Assembly (NCBI RefSeq): GCF_009835145.1
Contig: NZ_APKE01000014.1
Coordinates: 248,001 to 312,000 of the forward strand
Length of the DNA: 64,000 nucleotides
From: Profundibacterium mesophilum KAUST100406-0324
GTDB taxonomy: Bacteria > Pseudomonadota > Alphaproteobacteria > Rhodobacterales > Rhodobacteraceae
Direction: 5' to 3'
Shown here: positions 44,468-54,076 of the stretch, piece by piece
Numbering within the stretch: the first letter of the stretch is position 1
Layout of the letters: each line of letters opens with the position of its first letter
Translations under genes and position numbers: made by a program
Notes under the pieces: generated by a model
Told to the model about the DNA's origin: nothing
The model's input: only the letters and a program-made list of their open reading frames with translations
Databases searched by the model: none

Positions 44468-45422
44468 CGCCCGCCTCCCCGCCCGCCGGTGGAACCGGGG
44501 CCGCCGCTCCGCCCGAATGCGGCAGGAGCACGCGGCTCGGATGGATCATCCCGGCCCTGTAGGTGCCGATCGCCACCGCGGCGCCCTGATGGGATGCCCA
44601 GCAGGTCTCGCCGAACTCGGCCTCGGAGCTGAGAACCTGCGCGGGATTGCCGTTGCGAAGGGCGCGGGCCGCTTCCTGGGTGCAGCGCACCTGCGGCAGA
44701 TCGACCAGCGCGACCTCGATCGGGTGCAGGAAATCGTCGATCCGTTCCGTCCGCGCATGCGCCTCGAGCGCCTCCAGCGTCACCGCGTCCTCAAGCTCGA
44801 ACGGACCGGACCAGATGCGCCTGAGGCTGCGCACATGGGCATGGCAGCCCAGCATCTCTCCCAGATCGCGCGCGATCGCCCGCACGTAACCGCCCTTGCC
44901 GCAGACCATGCGCAGCACGGCATGATCGTCATCGGGGCGCGCGGTCATCACAAGCTCGTCGACGTGAAGCGGGCGGGCGGCGATCTCGACCGCCTCCCCC
45001 GCACGCGCGCGCACATAGGCACGCTCGCCGTCGATCTTGACGGCGGAATATTGCGGCGGCGTCTGCGCGATATCCCCGGTCAGCGCGGGAAGCGCGTCGG
45101 CGATCTGCGCGTCGCTCGGACGCGCCTCGCTGCTGGCGATGACCCGGCCCTCGGCATCGTCGGTATCGGTGGCCTGACCGAAGCGGATGGTGAACTCGTA
45201 TGCCTTCAGCGCATCGGCGATATGGGGCACGGTTTTCGTCGCCTCGCCAAAGGCCACCGCGAGGATGCCCGTCGCATCCGGATCGAGCGTTCCGGCATGC
45301 CCGGCCTTGCGCGCCTCGAAGGCCCAGCGCAGCTTGTTGACCACGGCGGTCGAGGTCATTCCGGCCGGTTTGTCCACGATAACCCAGCCGGAGATGTCGC
45401 GGCCTTTGCGTCTGCGTGCCAT
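44454..45422 (-). CDS. truB: tRNA pseudouridine-55 synthase
   Basis: A 322-residue enzyme that makes pseudouridine 55 in the T-loop of nearly all tRNAs. Catalytic Asp47 is in [25 protein letters not shown] (12-24), the [15 protein letters not shown] block and [13 protein letters not shown] are all in place, and a short C-terminal domain follows. Context rbfA-DUF2233-truB reflects the common rbfA-truB neighbourhood. The stop lies inside the DUF1643 gene. Confidence 0.97.
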   Translation of the reverse strand: MARRRKGRDISGWVIVDKPAGMTSTAVVNKLRWAFEARKAGHAGTLDPDATGILAVAFGEATKTVPHIADALKAYEFTIRFGQATDTDDAEGRVIASSEARPSDAQIADALPALTGDIAQTPPQYSAVKIDGERAYVRARAGEAVEIAARPLHVDELVMTARPDDDHAVLRMVCGKGGYVRAIARDLGEMLGCHAHVRSLRRIWSGPFELEDAVTLEALEAHARTERIDDFLHPIEVALVDLPQVRCTQEAARALRNGNPAQVLSSEAEFGETCWASHQGAAVAIGTYRAGMIHPSRVLLPHSGGAAAPVPPAGGEAGDDPA

Positions 45423-45470
45423 GGATTGGTCCTTCGTCGTCGGGGAGGGGTTCTGGGGGCGGCGCGCCTG

Positions 45471-46223
45471 TCAGCCGGCGGGAACGGCGGTGCCCAGGAT
45501 CGGTCCCATGGGCAGGCCGATATCGCGGCGCCCCATCTGCGGCGCGTAGAGCTTGGAGACGCTGCCATCGAGATAGAGTGCGTCCGGTGTGCCGAGCACG
45601 TCGCGGAAGAAGCGTGCGAAGCCGTGGAAGTTCACCGGCCCGTCGGACATCGCCAGCCAGACGGTGCGGCCCCCGTCGCGCACGCCCACCCCGTTGCGCA
45701 GGTTCAGCGAATCGCTGTCCTCGATGAAGCGCGGATGCAGCGCCCCGTCCAGCACGAGCATCGGCCCGCTCTGCGTGGCATGCAGGCAATCGGGCTCCTG
45801 CGCGGCGAAGGCCCGGCTTTCGAGGATGGCGGCGCGGCGCGGCTGCAGGCACAGGACCCCGTTTGGAAGCAGCCCGAAATTGCCGGGCCCCTCCGAAGTG
45901 ACGACACGCATCGCCTCCTGCCCGTCCTCGACATAGTGCCCGACGGGGGTGCGGTCGGGATGATACATGCCGCCATTCATCGCGATGCCGAGCCGTTCGC
46001 CGCCGCGTTCGAGATGGGCGTCGAGCGCCGAGAAACTGCCGAAAGGACGCCCGTCTGGCCCATCGAGCCAGAGGCGCAGGGTCTCGCGCTCCATGTCCAC
46101 GGCACAGGCGGTGAATTGGGTGCCCTCGAAACGCATCTTGCGGCATTGCCCGCCCTCGCCGGCATCCTCGGCAAGGGCCGGCGCGCCGAGCGCCAGCAGA
46201 AGAAGGGCCGCACGCCGCAGCAT
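45471..46223 (-). CDS. Phosphodiester glycosidase family protein (DUF2233)
   Basis: A 250-residue secreted protein: signal peptide about 1-18 (ending ALA), then the NAGPA/DUF2233 fold with AMNGGMYHPDRTPVG (80-94), the SGPMLVLDG block and a final YLDGSVSKLY segment. The family includes the enzyme that uncovers mannose-6-phosphate in animals and bacterial exopolysaccharide-related glycosidases. The substrate here is unknown. Three bases separate it from rbfA upstream and 48 bases from truB, so it is a member of that operon. Confidence 0.88.
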   Translation of the reverse strand: MLRRAALLLLALGAPALAEDAGEGGQCRKMRFEGTQFTACAVDMERETLRLWLDGPDGRPFGSFSALDAHLERGGERLGIAMNGGMYHPDRTPVGHYVEDGQEAMRVVTSEGPGNFGLLPNGVLCLQPRRAAILESRAFAAQEPDCLHATQSGPMLVLDGALHPRFIEDSDSLNLRNGVGVRDGGRTVWLAMSDGPVNFHGFARFFRDVLGTPDALYLDGSVSKLYAPQMGRRDIGLPMGPILGTAVPAG

Positions 46224-46226
46224 GGG

Positions 46227-46694
46227 CTAGGCGCCGTCCCGGCCGTCGGGCGCGCCGCTTCCGTCCTCGCCCCCGCCGCCCTCAGCCTCGCCGTCCTCGT
46301 CCCCATCCACGTCCCGGCGCACCTCCTCGCGTGCGAAGAGAGCCCGCGTCTCGTCCATCCGGTCGAAGGTCTCGTCGATCAAGAAACGCAGGTCGGGCGC
46401 GAATTTCAGGCTCATCTCCTTGGAGATCGCACGCCGCAGCTCCGACTTGTTGCGCTTGAGCGCCTGGATCGCCATCTCGCGGTTGCCACCCCCGAGCGGC
46501 AGGACATAGGCCGTCGCGATGCGCAGGTCCGGCGAGGCGCGCACCTCGCTCACCGTGATCGACATCGCGTTGAGGTCGGGATCGTGGATGTCGGCACGGT
46601 TGAGCACATCGGACAGGGTCCGGCGAATCAGTTCGCCGACGCGCAACTGTCGTTGTGAGGGACCGTGCCCGTCTGAGAAGCGGTTCTTTGCCAT
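46227..46694 (-). CDS. rbfA: Ribosome-binding factor A
   Basis: A 155-residue 30S maturation factor with the KH-like fold: [20 protein letters not shown] near the start (12-31), the [22 protein letters not shown] block and [14 protein letters not shown] near 105-118. An acidic Gly-Glu-Asp tail of about 25 residues extends past the usual end. The start is the ATG at 46694; the frame is open upstream without similarity. It is first in the leftward rbfA-DUF2233-truB-DUF1643 unit and divergent from dapB. Confidence 0.95.
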   Translation of the reverse strand: MAKNRFSDGHGPSQRQLRVGELIRRTLSDVLNRADIHDPDLNAMSITVSEVRASPDLRIATAYVLPLGGGNREMAIQALKRNKSELRRAISKEMSLKFAPDLRFLIDETFDRMDETRALFAREEVRRDVDGDEDGEAEGGGGEDGSGAPDGRDGA

Positions 46695-46793
46695 GGGCCT
46701 GCATTTAGGATGCCGGGCGCGGTTGCGCAACTATGGCTTTGCGCCGGGTGGCGCCGCGAGCTAAGCCGGAGGTCTCTGAATGAGGAGGACGAG

Positions 46794-47606
46794 ATGAGCA
46801 AGCTTCCCGGAATCGTCGTCACGGGGGCGTCCGGCCGGATGGGCCGGATGCTGATCGAGGCGGTCTGCGCCAGCGACGCGGCACGGCTCGTGGGCGCGGT
46901 CGAGCAGCCCGGCCATGACTGGATCGGACAGGATGCCGGCACCGCGATGGGCAATGCGCCGGTCGGGGTCACGGTCACCGACGATCCTCTCGAATGCTTC
47001 GCCGCCGCCCATGCCGTCATCGACTTCACCGCGCCGGCCGCCACCCTGGACTACGCCCTGCTGGCCGCACAGGCCCGTGCCGTGCATGTCATCGGCACAA
47101 CGGGGCTGAGCGAGGCGGATATCGCCAAGATCGACGCCGCGGCACGCCACGCGGCCGTGATCCGGGCGGGCAACATGAGCCTTGGTGTCAATCTGCTGAC
47201 CCGGCTGGTGGCCCGGGTGGCCGCGGCGCTCGACGACAGTTATGACATCGAAGTGGTAGAGAGCCACCACCGCCACAAGGTCGATGCGCCCTCCGGCACG
47301 GCCCTGATGCTCGGCGAGGCCGCGGCCGAGGGGCGCGGCGTCAACCTCGGCGCGATGTCCGACCGTGGACGCGACGGGATGACCGGCGCGCGCGAACCCG
47401 GCCGCATCGGTTTCTCGGCCATCCGTGGCGGCGACATCATCGGCACGCATGACGTGATCTTCGCCGGCCAGGGCGAGACGATCACGCTGAGCCATGTCGC
47501 GACCGACCGCTGCCTTTTCGCCCGCGGCGCGGTGAAGGCGGCCCTGTGGGGTGTCGGAAAGCCGCCCGGTCATTACGACATGCTCGACGTTCTCGGCCTG
47601 AACTGA
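46794..47606 (+). CDS. dapB: 4-hydroxy-tetrahydrodipicolinate reductase
   Basis: A 270-residue NAD(P)H-dependent reductase of lysine and meso-diaminopimelate synthesis. The nucleotide motif GASGRMG is at 11-17, [13 protein letters not shown] and GTTGLSE follow, and the catalytic [15 protein letters not shown] block (about 157-171) carries the active His and Lys. A strong GAGGAGG precedes the ATG at 46794. It is transcribed alone from the region shared with rbfA and ends at a terminator. Confidence 0.97.
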   Translation: MSKLPGIVVTGASGRMGRMLIEAVCASDAARLVGAVEQPGHDWIGQDAGTAMGNAPVGVTVTDDPLECFAAAHAVIDFTAPAATLDYALLAAQARAVHVIGTTGLSEADIAKIDAAARHAAVIRAGNMSLGVNLLTRLVARVAAALDDSYDIEVVESHHRHKVDAPSGTALMLGEAAAEGRGVNLGAMSDRGRDGMTGAREPGRIGFSAIRGGDIIGTHDVIFAGQGETITLSHVATDRCLFARGAVKAALWGVGKPPGHYDMLDVLGLN

Positions 47607-47618
47607 CGCGCCGAGACT

Positions 47619-47644
47619 GCGCGCGTCCAGGGGCGCGCGCTTTT
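47619..47644 (+). terminator. Intrinsic terminator of dapB
   Basis: A 7-bp stem GCGCGCG/CGCGCGC with an 8-base loop is followed by TTTT, 12 bases past the stop. Confidence 0.8.
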
Positions 47645-47694
47645 GCCGGCGGCGCACCCGTGCGTGGAGCCGCCGGCGCGAAGGTGTCGCGGGC

Positions 47695-47886
47695 TCAGAA
47701 GTCGATGGCGAGGCCGCTTTTCTCCCAGTCGCCGTAGCGCACCGGCTCGGGTCCGTCGCGCCCGCCCAGTTCGACGGGGGCGGGATGCGCGGCGGCCTGC
47801 GCGAGGCGGCTGGCGCGGCGCTCCTCGGCTTCTGCAAGCGCCCGGCGTGCGGCGGGAGGGAGATCTTCACCTGTTTGCGTTGTCAT
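47695..47886 (-). CDS. DUF1674/SDHAF4-type succinate dehydrogenase assembly factor
   Basis: A 63-residue protein. The C-terminus GGRDGPEPVRYGDWEKSGLAIDF (positions 41-63) is the diagnostic block of DUF1674, the bacterial SDHAF4 family. SDHAF4 binds flavinated SdhA and protects it before complex assembly. The N-terminal half is charged and helical. It converges on dapB and is divergent from rsmB. No sdh genes are in the window. Confidence 0.92.
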   Translation of the reverse strand: MTTQTGEDLPPAARRALAEAEERRASRLAQAAAHPAPVELGGRDGPEPVRYGDWEKSGLAIDF

Positions 47887-48011
47887 GGCGTGCGATCCTT
47901 GTTGTGGCCCTTGGCTTGATATAACTGCGAACTCGGCCTGCTCAAGGCCGGGGCCGCCGGCGCGGCCCCGCAAATCCGGGCGTGACGACTTGGATCCATG
48001 GAGAACGGCCG

Positions 48012-49289
48012 ATGCCAGCACCGACAATCGATCCCGCACGTGCGGCAGCCCACGCGCTGCTGTGGCAGGTCCACAGCGAGCAGCGCCTCCTGCTCGACGT
48101 CATGCCCAAGGTGCTTGGCCCACTCGATCCGCCGGTCAGGGCCCGTGCGCAGCGTCTCGCCCTCGGCAGCCTGCGCTGGGCGGATCGCTCCGATCGGGCC
48201 CTGGGCCCGTTCCTGCGGATAAAGCCGTGGCCGGGCGTGCATCACGCGATGCATCTGGCGCTCTACGAGGTTTTCGTCGAGGGGGCCGCGGCTCACGGCG
48301 CGGTCAACGCGGCCGTTGATCTCGCCCGTCTCTCCGAGCGGGGCCGCGGGCAGGCCGGCCTCGTCAACGGCGTGCTGCGCAACGTGCTGCGACAGGGGCC
48401 GGAGGCCTGGGAAAAGCTACCGATACCGCGCCTGCCCAAGTGGTTGCGCAAGCCTCTGATCGCCGATTTCGGCAAGCCTGCGGTGGCCGCCATGGAGGAG
48501 GTCTTCGCCGCCGCCCCGCCGCTCGATCTGACGCCGGGCGACGGCGATGGCGCCGGTTGGGCCGAGCGGCTTGGCGGGCGCCTCATGCCGGGCGGTTCGG
48601 TGCGTATCGACCAACCGAGACAGGTCAGCGCGATGGAGGGGTTCGCCGAGGGGCGCTGGTGGGTGCAGGACATGGCCGCGGCCTTTCCCGCGCGGGCGCT
48701 CGGCGCGGCGCCCGGAATGCGGGTGCTCGACATGTGCGCGGCCCCCGGCGGCAAGACGATGCAGCTCGCGGCGGCCGGCGCGCAGGTGACGGCGCTCGAC
48801 ATCTCCGAGCGGCGGATGCAGCGCGTGGCGCAGAATCTCGACCGCTGCGGCCTGTCTGCAGAGTTGGTGATCGGTGACGCGCTCGAACACGATGCCGAAC
48901 CCTACGACGCGGTCCTGCTCGATGCGCCCTGCACCGCGACAGGCACGATCCGCCGCCATCCCGACCTGCCGCATGCCAAGACCGGCGAGGATTTTCCCGA
49001 CCTCTTCGCGCTGCAGGCGAGGATGATCGACAAGGCGCTGTCGCTGGTGAAGCCCGGCGGGCGTGTCGTCTTCTGCACCTGCTCCTTGCTGATCGACGAG
49101 GGCGAGGAGCAGGTGCGCGACGCCATGGACCGCCATCCCGGCCTGCGCGCCTGTCCCGAAGCGCTGGACCTGCCGGGGCTCGATCCGTCATGGATTGGTC
49201 CGGAGGGCGGCGCGCGGCTGCGTCCGGACTTCGCCGCCGGGATCGGCGGGATGGACGGGTTCTATATCGTGGTGCTGCAGCGGCCCTGA
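48012..49289 (+). CDS. rsmB: RsmB-family 16S rRNA m5C methyltransferase
   Basis: A 425-residue protein with an N-terminal NusB-like RNA-binding domain (about 5-135) and a SAM-dependent methyltransferase domain with MCAAPGGKT (motif I). Both catalytic cysteines are visible, in DAPCTATGTIRRHPD and in FCTCSLL. RsmB makes m5C967 in 16S rRNA; related RsmF or other specificity cannot be excluded. GGAGAA precedes the ATG at 48012, which is chosen over the GTG at 47982. It lies upstream of the heparinase-like gene. Confidence 0.92.
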   Translation: MPAPTIDPARAAAHALLWQVHSEQRLLLDVMPKVLGPLDPPVRARAQRLALGSLRWADRSDRALGPFLRIKPWPGVHHAMHLALYEVFVEGAAAHGAVNAAVDLARLSERGRGQAGLVNGVLRNVLRQGPEAWEKLPIPRLPKWLRKPLIADFGKPAVAAMEEVFAAAPPLDLTPGDGDGAGWAERLGGRLMPGGSVRIDQPRQVSAMEGFAEGRWWVQDMAAAFPARALGAAPGMRVLDMCAAPGGKTMQLAAAGAQVTALDISERRMQRVAQNLDRCGLSAELVIGDALEHDAEPYDAVLLDAPCTATGTIRRHPDLPHAKTGEDFPDLFALQARMIDKALSLVKPGGRVVFCTCSLLIDEGEEQVRDAMDRHPGLRACPEALDLPGLDPSWIGPEGGARLRPDFAAGIGGMDGFYIVVLQRP

Positions 49290-49406
49290 GCCGCGGGCGC
49301 CGAGGATGGAGGCGGCGATGACAGGGATCGCGGCGATGCCGGGCAGGGGCGACAGGCCGAAGATCGAAGCCCGGCCGGGGATCTGCGCCGGGCCGGGGGC
49401 GCGGCG

Positions 49407-51164
49407 ATGAGCGGCCGTGACGCGTCGGCGCCGGATGCGCCCGCGCGGCCCGGCGGTTTGCGGGCCGGCCTGTCGCGGCTCTTGCGGCGCGAGACAGGTT
49501 TCGCGCGCTGGCCCGCCCCGCGCGCCCATGGCCGCCCCGAGGCCGGGCGCCACCTGATGGCGGGCCGCTTCCTGCAGGGCGGGCATCTGGTGGAGGTGCC
49601 GCCGGCCGATCTCTGGACTGCCGAGGCGCCGGGCTCGGGCTTCACCGACGCGGTGCAGGGGTTCGCCTGGTTGGACGATCTGGCCGCCGAGGGCGGCATG
49701 GCCGCACGCGAGACCGCGCGCCGCCTCGCCGCGGACTGGGTCGCGGCCTTCGGGGCCGGGCAGGGGCCGGGCTGGCGTCCCGACATCGCCGGACGCCGGC
49801 TTTCGCGGCTGGTGCTCCATGCCGAGTTCCTCGGGGCGGGGCAGCTTGACGCGCCGGGCCGGGGGGCGGCGGCGCATCGCCGGACGCTGGCGCGGCATAT
49901 GCGCTTCCTGTCGCGGGGCTGGCGCCATGCGGCGCCGGGCGTGCCGCGGGTCGAGGCGCTGATGGGCCTCGTGCTCGGGGCGCTGACGCTGCGCGGCCAA
50001 ACGCGGCAGCAACGCCCGGCGCTGCGGCATCTGGGCGAGGAATGCGCCCGCCTCGTGGACCGCGAGGGCGGGATCGCGAGCCGCACGCCCGAGACGCTCG
50101 CCATGCTCTTCACGCAGTTGACCTGGTGCGCCGAGGCGCTCGCGGAGGCGGGCCGCCCGCCCGTGCCCGCCATGATCGCGGCACTCGCGCATATGGCGCC
50201 GACCCTGCGCGCGCTGCGCCACGGAGACGGCAGCCTCGCGCGGTTCCATGGCGGCGGGCCGGGGCATGCCGCGCAGCTCGACGCCGCGCTCGCAAGTCCC
50301 GCGGCCGGGCCGCGCGGACGCCCCCCGCAAGGCATGGCGATGGGCTTTGCACGCCTTGCACGCGGCCGGGTGACGCTGATCCTCGACGCGGCGGCGCCGT
50401 ATCCCGCCTCTCCCCGCGCGCATGCCTCCACGCTTGCCTTCGAGCTGAGCTCGGGCCGCCGCCATCTCGTGGTCAATTGCGGCTCCGGCCGCGCATTCGG
50501 CGAGAAATGGGCGCGTGCGGGAAGGGCCACGGCCTCGCATTCGACCCTGTCGATCGACGGTCATTCCTCCGCGCGCCTCGCGGCGCCCGCGGCCGACCGG
50601 GCGCAGATGATGGTCGAGGCCCCCCTCCACGTGCAGATCGAGCGCCGCCGCGCGGTCACGGGCATCGGCCTGATGGTACGCCATGACGGCTACGTGCCGA
50701 GCCACGGGCTTACCCACAAGCGCGAGATCGAGCTCGATCACGAGGGGCGGACGCTGCGCGGCGAGGATACGCTCGGCGTTCAGGCCGATACCCATGTTCC
50801 GCTGTTCCAGAACGCGCTGCGCGCGGAGGGGCAGGACGGCATTCCCTACCGCATCCGGTTCCACCTGCACCCTTCGGTGGGCGCGCGGCTCGACGATGCG
50901 GGGCGGATGGTCGAGTTGATGCTGCCCAGCGGCGAGCCGTGGGTCTTCCGCCATGAAGGGTCGGCGCGGCTTCTGCTCGAGCCGTCGGTCTATTTCGCCG
51001 AAGGCAGCCTTTCTCCGCTGGCAAGCAAACAAATCGTTCTAACTTCGCGCGCGGTGGAGTATGCGAACCGCGTCAGCTGGACGCTGGCCAAGGCTTATGG
51101 CTCGCCGGATACCGTTCGCGATCTCGATTGGGATCCGTCCGGACGCTCCGGCGGGGATGGATGA
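49407..51164 (+). CDS. Heparinase II/III family protein
   Basis: A 585-residue protein with an alpha-toroid-like N-terminal half (about 60-310) and a beta-sandwich heparinase II/III domain (about 310-570) with the [18 protein letters not shown]-type block [17 protein letters not shown] (around 377-393) and TLRGEDTLG. Such folds cleave or bind acidic polysaccharides. No signal peptide is visible, which is unusual for a lyase. The arrangement rsmB, heparinase-like, purH is common in Rhodobacterales, so the gene is probably ancestral. Polymer target unknown. Confidence 0.85.
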   Translation: MSGRDASAPDAPARPGGLRAGLSRLLRRETGFARWPAPRAHGRPEAGRHLMAGRFLQGGHLVEVPPADLWTAEAPGSGFTDAVQGFAWLDDLAAEGGMAARETARRLAADWVAAFGAGQGPGWRPDIAGRRLSRLVLHAEFLGAGQLDAPGRGAAAHRRTLARHMRFLSRGWRHAAPGVPRVEALMGLVLGALTLRGQTRQQRPALRHLGEECARLVDREGGIASRTPETLAMLFTQLTWCAEALAEAGRPPVPAMIAALAHMAPTLRALRHGDGSLARFHGGGPGHAAQLDAALASPAAGPRGRPPQGMAMGFARLARGRVTLILDAAAPYPASPRAHASTLAFELSSGRRHLVVNCGSGRAFGEKWARAGRATASHSTLSIDGHSSARLAAPAADRAQMMVEAPLHVQIERRRAVTGIGLMVRHDGYVPSHGLTHKREIELDHEGRTLRGEDTLGVQADTHVPLFQNALRAEGQDGIPYRIRFHLHPSVGARLDDAGRMVELMLPSGEPWVFRHEGSARLLLEPSVYFAEGSLSPLASKQIVLTSRAVEYANRVSWTLAKAYGSPDTVRDLDWDPSGRSGGDG

Positions 51165-51177
51165 TAAAGGACCAGAC

Positions 51178-52770
51178 ATGACCGCTTCCACCGCCCCGAT
51201 CCGCCGCGCGCTGATCTCCGTTTCCGACAAGACTGGACTGACGGAGCTTGGCGCGGCCCTGGCCGAACGGGGGGTCGAGCTGCTCTCCACCGGGGGCAGC
51301 GCCGCGGCGTTGCGCGGCGCGGGATTGACGGTGCGCGACGTCTCCGAGATCACCGGCTTTCCCGAGATGATGGACGGCCGTGTCAAGACGCTCCACCCCA
51401 AGGTGCATGGCGGGCTCCTGGCGCTGCGCGACGCGCCGGAACATCTCGCCGCGATGCAGGAGCACGACATCCTTCCCATCGACCTGCTGGTGGTCAACCT
51501 CTACCCGTTCGAGCGCACGGTCGCCGGCGGCGGCAGCTATGACGACTGCATCGAGAACATCGACATCGGCGGGCCCGCGATGATCCGCGCCGCGGCCAAG
51601 AACCACGGCGACGTGACGGTGATCGTGGATACCGGCGATTACGATGCCCTGCTGTCCGAGATGGACGCGCAATCGGGCGGCACGCGGCTCGAGTTCCGCA
51701 AGTCGATGGCACAGATCGCCTATGCCCGAACCGCCGCCTATGACGCGGCCGTCTCCGGCTGGATGGCCGGGGCGATCGGCGAAGGCGCCCCGCGCCGCAG
51801 GGCCGTGGCCGGAACCCTTGCCCAGACGCTGCGCTACGGCGAGAACCCGCACCAGTCGGCGGCCTTCTACCGCGACGGATCGGAGCGTCCCGGCGTGGCC
51901 ACCGCGCGGCAGCACCAGGGCAAGGAGCTGTCCTACAACAACATCAACGATACCGACGCGGCCTTCGAGCTGATCTCCGAGTTCAGGCCCGAGGACGGGC
52001 CGGCCTGCGCCATCATCAAGCATGCCAACCCTTGCGGCGTGGCGCGCGGCGACAGCCCGGCGGAAGCTTACGGGCGGGCCTTCGATTGCGACCGCACCTC
52101 GGCCTTCGGCGGGATCATCGCGCTCAACATGCCGCTCGATGCGGCCACCGCCGAGGCGATCACCGGCATCTTCACCGAGGTGGTGATCGCACCGGGCGCG
52201 GACGAGGGCGCGCGGGAGGTCTTTGCCCGCAAGAAGAACCTTCGCCTGCTGACCACCGAGGGGCTCGCCGATCCGGCGGCGCCCGGCCTGACCTTCCGGC
52301 AGGTGGCCGGCGGTCTGCTGGTGCAGGACCGCGACAGCGGCCGCCCCGACCCCGATGCGCTGCGCTGCGTCACCCGCCGGCAGCCATCCGAGGCAGAGAT
52401 GGCGGACCTGCTCTTTGCGTGGACCGTGGCCAAGCACGTCAAGTCCAACGCCATCATCTATGCCCGCGACGGGGCGACGGTGGGCGTGGGCGCCGGGCAG
52501 ATGAGCCGCATCGACAGCACCCGCATTGCCGCCCGCAAGGCCGAGGACATGGCCGAGGCGCTCGGCCTCGATCAGGCCCCGACGCATGGATCGGTGGTCG
52601 CGTCGGATGCCTTCTTCCCCTTCGCCGACGGTTTGCTCGCGGCGGCGGGCGCCGGGGCGCGGGCGGTGATCCAGCCGGGCGGATCGATGCGCGACGATGA
52701 GGTGATCGCGGCGGCGGACGAGGCGGGGATCGCCATGATCTTCACCGGCATGCGTCACTTCAGGCATTGA
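51178..52770 (+). CDS. purH: Bifunctional AICAR transformylase/IMP cyclohydrolase
   Basis: A 530-residue enzyme for the last two steps of IMP synthesis. The N-terminal MGS-like cyclohydrolase domain begins [13 protein letters not shown] and has [14 protein letters not shown]. The C-terminal transformylase domain has the [12 protein letters not shown] segment and catalytic KHANPCGVA with Lys-His. Length is standard. AAAGGA precedes the ATG at 51178. Its TGA is followed after two bases by the lspA ATG. Confidence 0.97.
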   Translation: MTASTAPIRRALISVSDKTGLTELGAALAERGVELLSTGGSAAALRGAGLTVRDVSEITGFPEMMDGRVKTLHPKVHGGLLALRDAPEHLAAMQEHDILPIDLLVVNLYPFERTVAGGGSYDDCIENIDIGGPAMIRAAAKNHGDVTVIVDTGDYDALLSEMDAQSGGTRLEFRKSMAQIAYARTAAYDAAVSGWMAGAIGEGAPRRRAVAGTLAQTLRYGENPHQSAAFYRDGSERPGVATARQHQGKELSYNNINDTDAAFELISEFRPEDGPACAIIKHANPCGVARGDSPAEAYGRAFDCDRTSAFGGIIALNMPLDAATAEAITGIFTEVVIAPGADEGAREVFARKKNLRLLTTEGLADPAAPGLTFRQVAGGLLVQDRDSGRPDPDALRCVTRRQPSEAEMADLLFAWTVAKHVKSNAIIYARDGATVGVGAGQMSRIDSTRIAARKAEDMAEALGLDQAPTHGSVVASDAFFPFADGLLAAAGAGARAVIQPGGSMRDDEVIAAADEAGIAMIFTGMRHFRH

Positions 52771-52772
52771 GT

Positions 52773-53246
52773 ATGTGGGTCCTGGCCAAGGTCGCGGCGG
52801 CGATCATCCTCCTCGATCAAATCACCAAGATCATCGTCGTCGAATGGCTCGGGCTCAGGCATGTGGGCGAGATCGACGTGTTGCCGCCCTATCTCAACCT
52901 GCGCATGGCGTGGAACGAGGGGGTCAATTTCGGGCTCTTCGCGAGCGGCAGCGACGTGGTGCGATGGGGGCTGATCGGCGTGGCGCTGGCGATCTCGGCC
53001 TGGGTGGTGATCTGGGTCTGGCGCGAGGGCGCGCGCCATGCGGCGCTGATCTGCGCGGGACTGCTCGTCGGCGGAGCGCTCGGCAACGTGATCGACCGGC
53101 TGCGCTACGGCGCCGTGGCCGATTTTCTCAACGTCTCGTGCTGCGGTTTCGACAATCCCTATGCCTTCAACATTGCCGATATCGCGATCTTCGCGGGGGC
53201 GATCGGCCTCGTGCTCTTCACCGGGCGCAAGGACACGGCAGGCTGA
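52773..53246 (+). CDS. lspA: Lipoprotein signal peptidase
   Basis: A 157-residue inner-membrane aspartyl protease with four transmembrane helices that removes lipoprotein signal peptides. The two catalytic Asp residues are in GNVIDRLRYGAVADFL and FNIADIAI, and the DQITK and NEGVNFGLF blocks are conserved. The start is taken as the ATG at 52773; a TTG at 52767, overlapping the purH stop, is possible. It serves the lipoproteins of the window (LptE, DUF3035, DUF3576, lytic transglycosylase). Confidence 0.96.
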   Translation: MWVLAKVAAAIILLDQITKIIVVEWLGLRHVGEIDVLPPYLNLRMAWNEGVNFGLFASGSDVVRWGLIGVALAISAWVVIWVWREGARHAALICAGLLVGGALGNVIDRLRYGAVADFLNVSCCGFDNPYAFNIADIAIFAGAIGLVLFTGRKDTAG

Positions 53247-53310
53247 CCCGGGAGAGGGCATCGACCGGGCCTCGTGCGGGCTGGCCCGGTCGGGCAATCC
53301 CGTTAACGAC

Positions 53311-53358
53311 CCCCCGTGACGGCGCCCGCGGATTGCGGTAAACCCGCCGTCACGGGGG
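53311..53358. repeat. 14-bp perfect inverted repeat upstream of the DUF3035 gene
   Basis: Arms at 53311-53324 and 53345-53358 are exact reverse complements, with a 20-base loop that itself contains a CCGC/GCGG pair. It ends 35 bases before the ATG of the next gene and has no T run, so it may be an operator, a leader hairpin or an RNA stabiliser. Confidence 0.7.
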
Positions 53359-53393
53359 ATGGCGCGCGGGGCGCGCGGGTGAAAGGGAAGCGG

Positions 53394-53921
53394 ATGAAGC
53401 TCAGGATCGTGACACGTGGCGGCGTCGCTCTCGCAATGGCCCTCCTGGCGGGTTGCGGCGGCGGCGAGCCGCGCCTGATGAGCTTTTCGGGTTCGGGCAG
53501 CGGTCCGGACGAATTCGCGATCCTTCCCGGCAAGCCGCTCGAGCTGCCGCCCCCCGCGGCGCCGCTTCCGGTGCCCGTTCCCGGCGGTGCCAATCTTGCC
53601 GATCCCACGCCGCAGGCCGACGCGGTCGCGGCCCTCGGGGGCAGCCGCGCGGCATTGGCCGGCGGCGCGATCACCGACCAGGCGCTGATCGCCCATGCGG
53701 GGCGCAACGGGATCGACGGCAACATCCGCGGCGAGCTTGCCAGCCGCGATCTCGATTACCGCCGCCGCAATGACGGCCGGCTTCTCGAGCGGCTTTTCGG
53801 GGTGAATGTCTACCTGCGGGCCTACGAGCCGCAATCGCTCGACCAGTATGGCGAGCTCGAACGCCTGCGCGCCTCCGGCATCCGCACCCCCGCCGCCCCG
53901 CCGCCCAGCGCCGCCCGGTGA
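53394..53921 (+). CDS. DUF3035 lipoprotein
   Basis: A 175-residue lipoprotein. The lipobox LAGC gives the lipidated Cys at 21. The following PDEFAILPGKPLELPPP block is typical of DUF3035, and the rest is disordered-looking with several Pro-rich and Gly-rich stretches. Function unknown. AAAGGGAAG precedes the ATG at 53394. It precedes the M16 peptidase pair on the same strand, the family's usual neighbourhood in Rhodobacterales, so a joint role in the envelope is possible. Confidence 0.85.
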   Translation: MKLRIVTRGGVALAMALLAGCGGGEPRLMSFSGSGSGPDEFAILPGKPLELPPPAAPLPVPVPGGANLADPTPQADAVAALGGSRAALAGGAITDQALIAHAGRNGIDGNIRGELASRDLDYRRRNDGRLLERLFGVNVYLRAYEPQSLDQYGELERLRASGIRTPAAPPPSAAR

Positions 53922-54076
53922 TCCGCTGGCGCAGGTTTCACCCTGCGCTCTCGCGTCCCGCCGCGGGCCTGCCGGATGCGCCGCGCCGCCCCGGCATGGT
54001 CACAAGAGTGGCACCGGGGATTGAAGCGGCGCGGCCCGCCGATAAATTGATCGCATATCTCACCCGAGGAGAATTC

